From Arabidopsis thaliana (Eukaryota > Streptophyta > Magnoliopsida > Brassicales > Brassicaceae), in NCBI RefSeq assembly GCF_000001735.4, contig NC_003076.8, positions 22,757,835 to 22,821,834 of the forward strand: DNA of 64,000 nt. Direction: 5' to 3'. The notes under the pieces are model-generated. The model was not told the origin of the DNA and searched no databases. It saw only the letters and a program-made list of their open reading frames with translations. This document shows positions 1 through 11,083 of this stretch, piece after piece. The translations under genes were made by a program, and so were the position numbers. How positions within the stretch are numbered: position 1 is the stretch's first letter; the number at the start of each line of letters is the position of its first letter.

Positions 1-933
1 CATTACTACTCTAAGCTCAGTTTTGTTGAAGACATCAAATCATGTAATGGCTATTTTTAACCTTTTTTAGAACAAATCTTATTCCTATGTACATTACCAA
101 CATCCTTATTGATCATTGTCTCTTTGTAAACGCATTGAATTCTCAAGCCAAAAAGCTCTAACCGATAAGTTAACCAATCAAACAAAAGAGATAACACAAT
201 CTCAGTAACAAACAGAATTGAAAAAGGACAAATACTCGTGTAAGAAGCTGGGACCAAAGACAAACACAGAAAAATAGGTATGGGCTTAAGTAAACATGCA
301 ATTTAATCAGTGTCTGGGTTTTGCCAACAAGTGTCACTCTCCCCTCTTCTGTTACTGGTCCCCGGAGTTCACTGCTCAGTTTTGTTTCCTTTTCAAAGGA
401 CTAAAAATTCTGACTTGTCATACAAATTGAGCTTAGGTTTTATCTGGTTTTGGTTAAACACAAAGTTAGTCAGAATCCAACAAAGCAAAAGCAGATTATT
501 AAGGTATTGAATTGACAATCAAGAGAATATATGATCTCTTGAAGCTTTCAGATTTAGTATCTAATAACTAACAGTCAAACACTAAAAGCTGTGACTTTAA
601 GATCAACAAGTTGGTCTCAAGCTTCACGACAAAACTGTCAAAGCTGTTGTGAGATATGTTTGCTTGAAGCAAGACTTGATACATTGTATCTGAAATCAGA
701 TGTAACATGTGAAGAAGAATGGATAGAGCAAGTTGATTCCTTCACTGTGAGACCAAATCAAACAAAAACTTATTCATTCTTCTCTTTTGAGTTCAATCCA
801 ACACAATATCAACACGAAAAATTACAATAAATCAAACAAATAAGTAAAAGAACTAAAATAATTGATGATAAAAAAAATTAAACTTATGTCACAAGCAATC
901 AAGGAAAAGTAAATTTAGGGTAAGAACCAAATA
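1..933. other. Intergenic, left edge of window
   Basis: No convincing gene is visible. Short open frames occur on both strands, but none has a recognisable domain or plant splice architecture. The minus strand has an open stretch of about 60 codons near 170-390 with some coding-like composition, but it has no start or family resemblance I can name. It may be untranslated sequence of a gene lying to the left of the window. Confidence 0.5.
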
Positions 934-1494
934 TCATCGGAGATTAGACCCGATCAAGCCTCCGTTAATAGCATCATCTTCCTCAAGGAAAAGCTCATCG
1001 GAGTTTCTAAAGACGGCGTGAATAATGCACAATAGCAAGCCAACGCTAACACCAACAGCTAAATTCACGGCGGAGTTAGTGAACCATATAGCCCAAACGG
1101 AAGCTAAGACTAGAAACAACAACACCGTACGATCACCGACTTGAAAGCTCCAGAGAATAAGTGGATCTTCTCTGAAAAAGTGAAAGATAAGCCACAAGGC
1201 GATGATTGCGCCAACGACGATTAAAGCGACGGGACTAGCTGTGATGAGAGCGAACGCTGCACACGTGGAGACGATGATAGTGTAGTTGACGAAAAAGTAG
1301 TTGAAATTCGTCTTTGATCGGAGGAGAAGAGAGGAAAAGCTCTCCGGGAGAGAGAAATCGCCGGAGAAGATGAGTTCTGACCAGGGACGGTGGCTAGAGA
1401 TAGCGGTAGTGAGATTATGGATTGATCGTGAGACGACGTCGTTGGTAGGAAGCGGAATTGATATGTAGGTTATTGGAGGAGGAGAAGGAGTCAT
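934..1494 (-). CDS. PRA1.G2: PRA1-family (prenylated Rab acceptor) protein, G2 type
   Basis: Single-exon gene for 186 residues. PRA1 proteins are small endomembrane proteins that bind prenylated Rab GTPases and act in vesicle traffic between ER, Golgi and endosomes. Visible: an N-terminal hydrophilic part with PWSELIFSGDFSLP around residues 37-50, typical of the PRA1 entry segment. An N-Y-F-F-V-N-Y-T motif follows near residue 64. Then come two hydrophobic hairpin blocks at about 69-108 and 121-160, separated by the polar REDPLILW segment. The C-terminus is acidic (ELFLEEDDA). This is the usual PRA1 topology. The short length and divergence match the plant G subgroup. The ATG chosen is the first in frame. 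Family is certain; the G2 label is from memory of the locus order. Confidence 0.9.
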   Translation of the reverse strand: MTPSPPPITYISIPLPTNDVVSRSIHNLTTAISSHRPWSELIFSGDFSLPESFSSLLLRSKTNFNYFFVNYTIIVSTCAAFALITASPVALIVVGAIIALWLIFHFFREDPLILWSFQVGDRTVLLFLVLASVWAIWFTNSAVNLAVGVSVGLLLCIIHAVFRNSDELFLEEDDAINGGLIGSNLR

Positions 1495-2253
1495 TCTCCC
1501 GGCGAGTTTTCCGATTTTGTTGACCGGTTTGACCCGACCCGAAATACAACCCCGTGCATATAGCTGGGGCTGGCTAATTAAAGAAAGGTGTTTCTAACGA
1601 CTTTTTAAGTCAACCACCACATTATTCTTTTCACCAACCAATCAAATTTCAACACATAATAAATTATGTTACTTTAGAAGTTTAATTGATCTAACAAATT
1701 AAAATGTAAACACCAATAAACCCTAAACCTTTCAAATTGTAATTGGATTAAGTTAACCAATTCTATTTTTAAATTAGTTTGTGGATATTTTAATCGAGTT
1801 AAACCATATTGGTCTAAGGTTCAAGATTTTACCCTAACTTTTGACCTTTTGGTGGGGATAAAAGCCTAAAGTTACTCATCTCTCTTGCTTTATAGGATTG
1901 AGTCTTCTGCAATTAATGGAAGAAAAGGACTTTCTTACCATATAAAACATTGACAATAGCCAAAAGTTAAAGATAAACTATAAGTTTATAACTTTAGTTG
2001 GCATTAAAAGTCTGAAGTTACTTATCCTTCTACAGAGTGTTATTTTCAAGTGTTTGCTTTTTTTTTTGTAAACAGTAAACTACTACACAGTCTCTGCAGA
2101 AAGAGATGAAGCATAGAAAATGTTGTAGAACATTTGGAATCTACCTTAAAAACACCAATGCACCCATGTTCGATGATCGGTTTTCGAAGAGAACCCACTT
2201 CTTGGTTGCTTCTTACACTGCATCAAGGTTGAAACTTTACTTTGCGGTGATGA
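1495..2253. other. Intergenic spacer between two minus-strand genes
   Basis: AT-rich spacer holding the promoter of the PRA1 gene (near 1500-1900) and the 3' untranslated region of the HAP8-like gene. No RNA gene, repeat or mobile element recognised. The short plus-strand ORF at 2106-2297 overlaps the 3' end of the HAP8-like CDS on the opposite strand and shows no family resemblance. Confidence 0.55.
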
Positions 2254-5200
2254 CTAGCTCGGAGAAAAGTATCTTACATGATCAAAATTGTTTCTGAATG
2301 CTGCAGCTTGTGATTGTTGTTGTGCTTGAACTTGTGGTTGATGTGTTGAATCGAAACTGTTTCTTAAGTAGAGACCTGTGTTAAAGTATAAGCCAGTTCC
2401 ACCACAAGGAGGATCAACAAACTGAGGATTTGGTGTTAAGCTTGACCGGGATGCTTCTTCATCTGCTTCTCCTTGGTTCATGACCATCAAGTCTTTTCCC
2501 ATTAACCTTAAAACCGGGTTAGAAGGACTTGGAGGCACAACGGCGTTGAGACTCTTCCTGCTGGAGAACTTACTCATCTGAAGATCCAAAGCTTGTTGGG
2601 TCTTGTATGGTGACTGCTCAAATGGATGATTTGGATCCAAACGTGTGGGTGAATTAGTTAAGTTCATGGTGTTTGACGAAGAAGCTGCTCTTCGCTGCAG
2701 CAAGTGAGATCCTTGATGATTCAAAGTAATGCCCTCGGAGATTCTCTCTTTTCTTTGGCAACAACAAGACTCTTGATCATTGTTTCTAAATCTGGAAGGT
2801 GATATTGTCTTGTCAATGGTAATTGGCTCAGCCTCAGTGATTGTCCCATGATGAGATGGAACACAAAAGCTCATCGGGGTTGTTGAGTAGGACATGGCAA
2901 TATCCGGGGAGAAATTTTCTCGGAAAGAAGATAACTCAGCAGGAAAATTCAATCTACCAGCTGCAAAGTTTGAAACAGCGGAAACAGGTGATTCAGATGA
3001 GTTTCTGTCAAGCTGATCCATGGAAGATTGAACCTGGCTTGTAATAACCGACGAGTTCCCAAGATTTTCATCAAAACCCATATCTCTAGGACTTGGTAAA
3101 AATGATCCTGGAGGTCCTGGAATAGGAATGGTATCAACCTCTACAAATAAGCTTCCTTGTCCTACTTCAGAATCAAACCTTTCATCCTCCTTGCAAGAGG
3201 TTTGCCCGTAAATCATATTCCCAGCTTCGGAGTAATACATTGCTCGCTCGCTGGGTAAGATTTCAATAGATGTTGGACTGTCTGACTCTGACTGGTAGAA
3301 CTCAGCACCTGTATAATCGGTTTGGTCCAACACATGAGCTCTTTTGTTATTATCTCCTTCCTCTTCACTACTTTCTTCGTCATCATCATTATAATCATCG
3401 TAACCACTAGATGAAGGATTTGATCTCAGTAAGACCTCATTATTTTCCCCATCATCACCAGAAACATAATCATCATCTCGCAGCTCACGTTCATGAGTCA
3501 TTTCAGATTCCCATTTCCCTGTTTCTTCATCATCTTTTTCCTCAGAGAAATCCAACCGAGCTTTCTTTAGCTCCACAGGCATAGATAGTCGTCTCCAGGC
3601 ATTTGGTACAAAAGGTGGGGAAAACTTTCTCATGCTAGTTCCACGAGGAGATGCATCTGAGCAAAACTTCTTTCCAGGTGGATACTTATCTTCTTGAAAT
3701 GAAGCAACGCTCTTCTTTAATCGGTTTATATTAACTCCCTCAAGTGACTCATCCTCTTTTTCACTCTGAGGGACTCTAAATGAACGACTTTGAGCACTTT
3801 GACTCCTAAACAAAGTCTTTTTTCGTCCAGCAACTTCGCTCCCCAGCTTCTGTTTCTTTAAAGGATAAGAATCTGTGGCAGACAAATCAGTACCTCTCAA
3901 CACAGTAGGATCTCCTCCTGACCATGTATCTTCATCATCTTCAGATAATTCATGTCCTTTCTCATTTAGCTTCTTTGAAACCAGACCACGTTTTGCTAGC
4001 ATCCGTTGATTATAGATTCTACGATGATGACCCATGTGACTACCTTCTCCAGAAAACCCTCTTTGCACTCCGCGTATCTGCTGTACAAAGCAATGTAACT
4101 GTTATTTTATGATCTTGCTACAAAAACCAGCCATGAAAACTCAAAAAACTAAAGACAGCAACCTATGGAATTACCTCTGGACCATCGGCTTTGTGATTGG
4201 TTAGTTTAACAAACTTGTGAGGTTTCTTTCCACGGCGAATTTTCCTCAAGCTTTTATTGGTCCCTTTACTACCTTGGCCTAAACATTTCTTATCACTACT
4301 ACCATCCTCATGCTGCTCCCTCAACGGAGTAGTAGAACTCTTCTTCTCGCTGAACCCGGATAAAATCCGCAATTTCTGTCCCTTAGCATCAATATAAACC
4401 GGACCAACACCAACAGGCGAGACTTTCCGCTTCTTAGACACTTCAGACTTATCAGCAACAACTCTATTTGAATAACTCAAAATCGACACCCACTTTGTTC
4501 CATTTCTTCTATCAAGATCTTCTAACGTGCCTTGTTTCGCAGAAGCGTAGATATCAACCATTGTTTTAACTTTCACCCGTGGTGGCTTACTTCTAGGCTT
4601 GTTTGGCTTACTAAAAACAACCGGTGGTAGTAGTGCTGAGTCAACAGACAGACACTGATCGATGTGAGCATTCAAAGTTGTGTTAGAAGCTGAAGAGAAG
4701 GTTTTGCAAATAGGACATGTTTTTGAAGCCATTATTGACTCAGAAGTCGTCACAAGGCCAGCACAACTATCTTCTTTAGATTTCACCATCCCTCGTCCAC
4801 ACTTTCTACTGTGGTTGTCCTTCTTGTTACTTGTAGTAGCTACTAGTATCTCTACTTCAGACTTGGAAACACTTGTGCTCGGAAACAAACCATTCTCGAT
4901 GATTCTTGATTGGCTACAAACTCCTTTACTACTAGTCTCTGCTACTGTCTGATTTAACCCAAGTTTAGCCAAATCCAAATCTCTTCCTTGATGAACATAG
5001 GATGATACTATTTGCTTCCCGGAAGACGGACTAGCAGTGGTCTCAAACTTGCTACTTACTGTGGAAAACTTCTGAAACGGTGGTAAAGGATTAGTTACGC
5101 CATGAGTTGAGAAAAGCTGGAGACTTTTTGAGGAAAATGGCCAATTGTTCTTAATGTTGTTCTTCCTGTTACTATATGCGTAATCTCTGCAAAGCATCAC

Positions 5201-5705
5201 ATAGATAAAACAAAGTTGATTACTTTCAAACTCTAGAAATTAGAGATAAACATTAACACAAGATAAAACTCAAAAGGAAGCATATTTAAGGAAATTTTGA
5301 GAAAAGGAACAAAATTTGATGATACTGATTTCTAATCACAGAAATCACAGAAGGTGGAAGAAGAAAGAAAGAAACTTTGAAGACTGACCCATTAGTAATT
5401 ATACTACAAGGAAGAAAGAAGAAAAGCTTATAACTTTCGATCTCGAGCTATGATTTGACACTGACCCATCATGAAATCCAGAGACTTTTTTTTTTGTGAG
5501 ACAAACAAAACCATATTGGCGAAGAAACCCAGAAGAAGAAAATAGATTCAGAGGAAAAGAAAAAGGATAATGAAATTTACCTGATGGAGAAATTGGAGAG
5601 ATGGGATTGACCTAACTCATGGGAAGAAGAGGTGAGATGTTGTAAGAAAGGAGAAGAAGAAGAAGAAAGTGGGTCATTTGGTGGGTTCTCAGTGGATAAG
5701 AACAT
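2254..5705 (-). CDS. HAPLESS8-like protein (tandem paralogue of HAP8)
   Basis: Three coding exons on the minus strand: 5705-5581, 5186-4175 and 4077-2254. They join in frame to 986 residues plus stop. Exon 1 encodes MFLSTENPP followed by a serine run and ELGQSHLSNFSIR, almost identical in layout to the neighbour at 11.1-14.0 kb. Around residues 199-220 there is a C-x2-C-x13-H-x3-C zinc finger (CPICKTFSS...NAHIDQC) resembling the UBZ4/Rad18 ubiquitin-binding type. Next come KTMVDIYASAKQGTLEDLD and GPVYIDAKGQKLRIL. The C-terminal exon has a very acidic stretch (DDYNDDDEESSEEE), IPIPGPPGSFLPSP, CCCQRKE and NPVLRLMGKDLMVMN, all shared with the paralogue. Biochemical function is unknown; a nuclear, DNA- or ubiquitin-related role is inference. 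The exon 3 acceptor is a CAGCAG tandem. Recalled as At5g56240. Confidence 0.9.
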
Positions 5706-5758
5706 TTGATTCTTCCACTGTTACTATTTGCCTCTTCGTTTCCCAAATACTTCTGCAT
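5612..5758 (-). promoter_or_regulatory. Upstream ORF overlapping the HAP8-like start codon
   Basis: An ATG lies 53 nt upstream of the main ATG within the same exon. It opens a 48-codon frame (MQKYLGNEEANSNSGRIKCS...) that passes the main start in another frame and ends at TAG 5614-5612 inside exon 1. The paralogue has an equivalent uORF. The main frame is closed just upstream by a TAA, so this is not an N-terminal extension. Confidence 0.55.
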
Positions 5759-5815
5759 AACACCAGATCTTCTTTATCATCACCTATCCAAATCTGACTC
5801 TTCTCTTTACTCCTT

Positions 5816-6578
5816 CTGCAAAGACAAACACAAGTACATGTTACTCAGATTTGATGATCTTCTTAGTAGAAGAACATTATTTCATGTGGAAGAAGAAGTC
5901 ACACAAAAGTAACTAGGATTAGTGGATAAAGATTATTTATTTGATTTTGATGAAGTGAAATCTCACTTAAGAGGAACAATTATTCGCACGCAAAAAAAAA
6001 AAAAAAAAAGGTTTCAGTTACCAATCTGATTCGAGAGAGTTTATTTTATGTTGAGTGATCATAAGAAAAAGTGGATTAAGACATATCCGTAAATGGATGA
6101 AGAAGCTACCAAATACAATAATAGAACTCAACTAAGTAATATAAACAAAACAGATGGTGTTCTTAAACTTCAAGATCATAAAACATTTGTAAGAAGAAAA
6201 AACTTGAAGATTCTTGATCAGCCAAAAAAAGACACCATATGGATTTAAGAAGTGAGAAATCAACAAGAGATGAGATTTATAACAACACAAAGAAAGAAAT
6301 CTGAAAATCTAGAAATCAAGAAACCAAAACATGAAAAGCCAAGATCGGGAAGAAGAAAAAAAAGAGTTTGAGGAAACAGTGATATTTTTACTCGTAAATC
6401 TATACATATGCACACATACCAATCTCGTAGATTTCAAGATTTGGATCTTAAGATCAAATAAGAGATCAAAGAGAAGGAAAAAGAAGAGTAACTAAATCTA
6501 CAAACTTTAAAACAAGGACAAGAACAAGAAACGAAACTAAGTGTTGATGGATTTGATGAAACGAAGGTATACACAAAC
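5816..6578 (-). other. Inferred 5'-leader intron of the HAP8-like gene
   Basis: Donor AAAG/GTTTGTG (exon end 6579) and acceptor TTTGCAG/AAGG (exon start 5815) on the minus strand frame a 763-nt intron in the untranslated leader. The paralogue has a matching donor at 14968/14967 with the same upstream CCAAGAAAA sequence. The leader upstream (about 6580-6680) is rich in GA/CT runs. Splicing is inferred from signals only. Confidence 0.55.
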
Positions 6579-6699
6579 CTTTAGATTTTCTTGGCAAAAG
6601 AAGAAAAAAGTGGTTTCTTAGAGAGAGAAGAGAGCATTGAAGAGAAGAAAGAGATTGAGAGAGAGAAGAAGAACGAAGCACTATAGAATAAAATAATTT

Positions 6700-9600
6700 T
6701 GGTGTTCCATATAAGTCCACATACGTATTATCACTAAATGTGAATAAAATAAAGAAAAACAAATGAGTGCAAGACGAAGAAATATATATTGAAAGTGTCC
6801 ACACTAACTTCAATTATTATCACACTCCACCATCTTTTTTTTTTTTTGATCATTTTCTTTTGTATAGATTTTGATATAGCTAGCTAAATTATGAATTGTT
6901 TGCTAACATTCTCTTATTCCGATAAATGTTTTACTTTTGTTGTTGGCTTTCTATGCAAAAAGGACTTGTTGTTTCTTAATCACATATTGTCATTAGAAAA
7001 ACAAAATAGTTAAGATACATGCAATCAAAAACACTGAAACTAAAATCCTTAAAAGAAACTAATGGTTAATGGTTAAACATCCAAATAACTCATTATATAA
7101 CTGATGATTTGTAAACTGTAAAAATAATTTTTTAAAATGTTATGGAATATATATATACAAAAACATTTATACGAAAAATAATCTAATTTCAAAATATAAA
7201 AATGTAATTACATAGGTTTCATAATAATATAAGGAATTTGAATATAAAATCATCATACCTTTGTTAAATTCATTTTACAATCCAATTTTTAATAGCTATC
7301 CATTTCAAGATCTATTAAAGTTGTCCTAACAAAACTAAAAAATTAAGCTCAAAAATGAATTACCAAGTAGCAATGGATGTGGGGCCCACATAGCAGACAA
7401 GCAAGCGACACGTCGCAATCACATCAATCTTAAAAAAAAATCTTGGGGCCGTTGTTCCTCCACTCTCTGTATTGGATTATTAATTTACTATTTTAACCTT
7501 TTTAACCAAAGGCAAATCATTTGTACGTTCGTGAAATCTTATTTACGAATTTCGTACAAACTCACACGCGCTTAGATATTTTACCTTTACTTACACGCGC
7601 ATCTACATATGTTCCTATCCACATTCAATACAATAATATCAAATTAATAAATATTTAACCTTTATTCTCTTATTTTTTGTGGTAATTGTTCTCTTATTTT
7701 TGTTCTAGTATAATTCTATTTACTATATGTAGTTTTGAAAACTCGAATAAACTTTTGGATATAGAATTAAAAAATTTACATAGTTTATGTTATCTTCGCC
7801 TCTTCAGAGGATTTATGATAGAAACTATAAATTCGAAAAATTAAATAAGCAAGCATGGGAAAAAGCATGAACACAAAAATATACTAAAAAAAGGGAAGTA
7901 AGAATATGCAAAAGTGGTGTATACAAAATAGTTAGTACGTCGATTCGACGTGGACGAAAGAGATTAACCCAAACCAAATCGTATAGATAGTGTCATGCAT
8001 GCAATGTATGTATGCATGTGCACAATCTTTTAATTATTTCATCCATACCGTATACGACTTTGTACTTATATCTATATATTTATGTATATGAGGGATCAAA
8101 GGCATTTAAAACCGATCTTCGATTCGTAATTAGCATAATATATGCCTCGACAGCTTCGTGTAATATCAATGCTATACTTTTATCAATTTGAATCACGCAA
8201 ACATCGTTATAAGCGAGAGAAGACAGATTTATGTGAGGAAGACTTCTCGGTCACATCTCACCATTTGATTCATATTCTTCCAAACATCTCATGCTTAAGC
8301 ACTAATCAACATTTGATCACACTCTTGAGTCTTGAGTTGTTTGGGAGTGTAAAAATCAATGAGTGTTACATATTGTCGGGATACAAATTCTAATGAGAAC
8401 CTGAATTAAGAAGAGTTTATTTGGATATTGATCAGTGGCACTTGAATTCGAATCTGATTGATTAGTTTGGAGTTTGGACTATGGAAGTTAGTCAAGTTAC
8501 ATATGATTATGTGGAACTCGTACATGAAAACAAATTACTACTTCTCTTGGACAACTTATCAACAAATTAAAAATTAGATTTAAGTTTAGTGACAATGTTA
8601 GGAGATTTAACTAATTTTATTTCTTAGATGATAACTTAATGGCAAGAAAATGTGCACCAAGTTAATATATTTAAGTCATAACATCTCTTGTGCTCTTAAA
8701 TATGATTAGACCAACGATTTAATTTTTATATTGCGTAATGGAGGACCAAAACCAACATTTAGTTTCTTGTTTAATGTTACGATGTTCACGCCAAAATAAA
8801 ATAACCCTCTAAGTGGGCCCCGCTTTAAATAATACTATCAACATAAATTCTAAAAAATAATAACATGCATTCCGATTTTCTCTTTTTTCTTCTGTTTTTT
8901 TGGCCAACGCATTCCAATAACTCTATATTCTTTTTTTGATATAGTATAGTTCAAAGTGTATGTTGAGAGTCGTATGCCAGTATTAATTGATTTGTTTGTA
9001 TAATGTGGTTTCTTATCACTTAGTATTATTTTTTCAACTATATATATATATATATATAGGTAGTTAAACTACATTACTGTTTACGGAAAGGATACAAGTT
9101 GTACAATGAATCCACATCTTAACATAGCATACATAAAAAAAAGAGTTTATATTTCAACTAAATTTTATAAATTTTGGATGAACCTAGTGATACATTAATA
9201 TGACTTGTGTGGCATTATTACGAAAAGGATAAAAGTTTAACAACTAAATCATGTATCATGATTCATGAGTCGGCCCTTGACACAGTTGCAATGAGGTAGG
9301 TATATTGTTAGTTCCTTTTTTTTGGTTTAATGTTAAATTATATTGTTAGTTCTTCTTAATTATTATTTAATTAGAAGACCACATCTTATGAATTTCTTGT
9401 TATATTGTTTAAAATACGTTTCATTATTCTTTTTTTTCAAACTAATATATTTATTGCTTACGTCGACTAAAATTTTCTCTCAATTAGAAGAAGTTAGATG
9501 ACAACCTAATATTCATTATTATTTTGTCGGCGCCTAATTTATATTAATATACAAAAATTTGATATATTTTGTTAAAATGAGAATTGTCAAGTTCAGATAT

Positions 9601-11083
9601 GCAATTATGTGATAAGGAAAAAATTGGCCATCAAACTAAATATCAAAGTTTTTTTCGTCAATATCACTTTTCAATGTTGACCCAAAATTAAAAAAAAAAG
9701 CTTTTAAATATTAGTGTCTTTCAACTTTTCAACTAGTCGTTTTATCATATAAAAATTCTCAAAATTCTTTCTTTCATGATAATAACTTTTTCCAAACGGT
9801 CAAATGTTCTCACAAGTTGTAATTATTTTGGAGTTAGTGGCAATTTCAAAAATAAAAATTGTTGAATTTTAGGACCAATATTGCCTTTTTGATGCAGGAG
9901 TCTCTCTCTCAAAAACTAATAGTATAAACTGAAATTGTTGTGGATGGATACGTGACCATTTATTCTACACCAAGAGAGTAGTGCTCAAAATTTCAAATCT
10001 TGCAACAAAACTATAAGCTACGACTTACGAACCAAGCTACGTATTATCCATAAAGCTTTTTCGAATAATCTCTCTATAAACAGCATTTGAATTTGGATCT
10101 ATAACATCATCGGAGTAACATTCTTCTAACTAATTGAATTACCAATGCATGAATCATTAATAGTATAGTTTGCAAATATTTGCTTATAAAACTTTTTATG
10201 GACCGGCGACAAATAATAATATACATACATATCTATGTATATAATCGTAAGTGTGTCTATATATTATACAGAAATGTGTATCAACTAACATGTAAAACAA
10301 AAGAAGACATGGAGTGAGAGAAGCATATGATAATAAGCAAATGATTTTGAAAATGCGCATGCAACATAGCCGTTGTGCTTGTACTCATCTCTACGCAAAT
10401 ATATTTCATTATTTTCACTAAAATATTCTCCCTATTTTTATTTAAATTTTCTTGTAACAATAATAAAACAGCTCATCTACACCAAATGCAACTATTTCTT
10501 TTTTTGTTGTTTTGTATAAAATCCTTGTCCATCTAATTTTGACATTGTTTACGCTCAATATCAATGTGTATAATAAAGTCTATATGTTTGCAATCTAAAA
10601 TAAGGAATGAGTGAGGAAAAAAAAGATAATGAATTGCGTATACATAATAATGTATGTCATGACGGTGACTATGATCTTGACTACATCATATGATTTCAAC
10701 CATACAAATATTTATATCTAAATAGAGAGAATTAAGCATCATGATGTTAACTCTTATATAATTTATTTTAAATTCGCTTTCATAACATTATAATTATAAG
10801 TTTTCATCCTTAAAACTTAAAACAAAAGTGGGGGTCCTTTTACCTTAGTGGAGTTCTCATATATATCATCCTATGAGGAGAGAATTTATCTCAGTCTCAC
10901 CATTGTCTTTCTAAAGCAGCCTTTTTGAGATTCTCAACCTCTTTATTATAGAGAAACATGAGATCTTGAGGTGTCTAGCTTCTCAAGATCTCAAGCTTAA
11001 GGAAAATGCCTGGACTTTGATCTGAAATGCCATGGAATATTATTTAGTATCTTGGAGAGAAGTAGAGTTCTTGGTCTGAACTT
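6700..11083. other. Long AT-rich spacer between tandem HAP8 genes
   Basis: About 4.4 kb holding the promoter of the 2.3-5.7 kb gene and, at the right, the 3' untranslated end of HAP8. No coding exon chain. Visible landmarks: TCP-type sites at 7379-7389 and 8813-8820, a 15-bp ACGT-containing palindrome at 7937-7951, and a TA run near 9040-9058. The 83-codon ORF at 8142-8393 has no recognisable domain. No tRNA cloverleaf or transposon ends were found here. Confidence 0.5.
7379..7389. promoter_or_regulatory. Palindromic TCP-factor-type site
   Basis: GTGGGGCCCAC fits the palindromic GTGGGNCCCAC consensus of plant TCP transcription factors. It lies about 800 bp upstream of the inferred first exon of the minus-strand gene at 2.3-6.7 kb. 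A related GTGGGCCC occurs at 8813-8820. Functional use is inference. Confidence 0.3.

Noticed and set aside
8142..8393. 83-codon ORF in the HAP8 spacer
   Set aside because: No domain, no neighbouring exons, no paralogue visible; length expected by chance in 4 kb.
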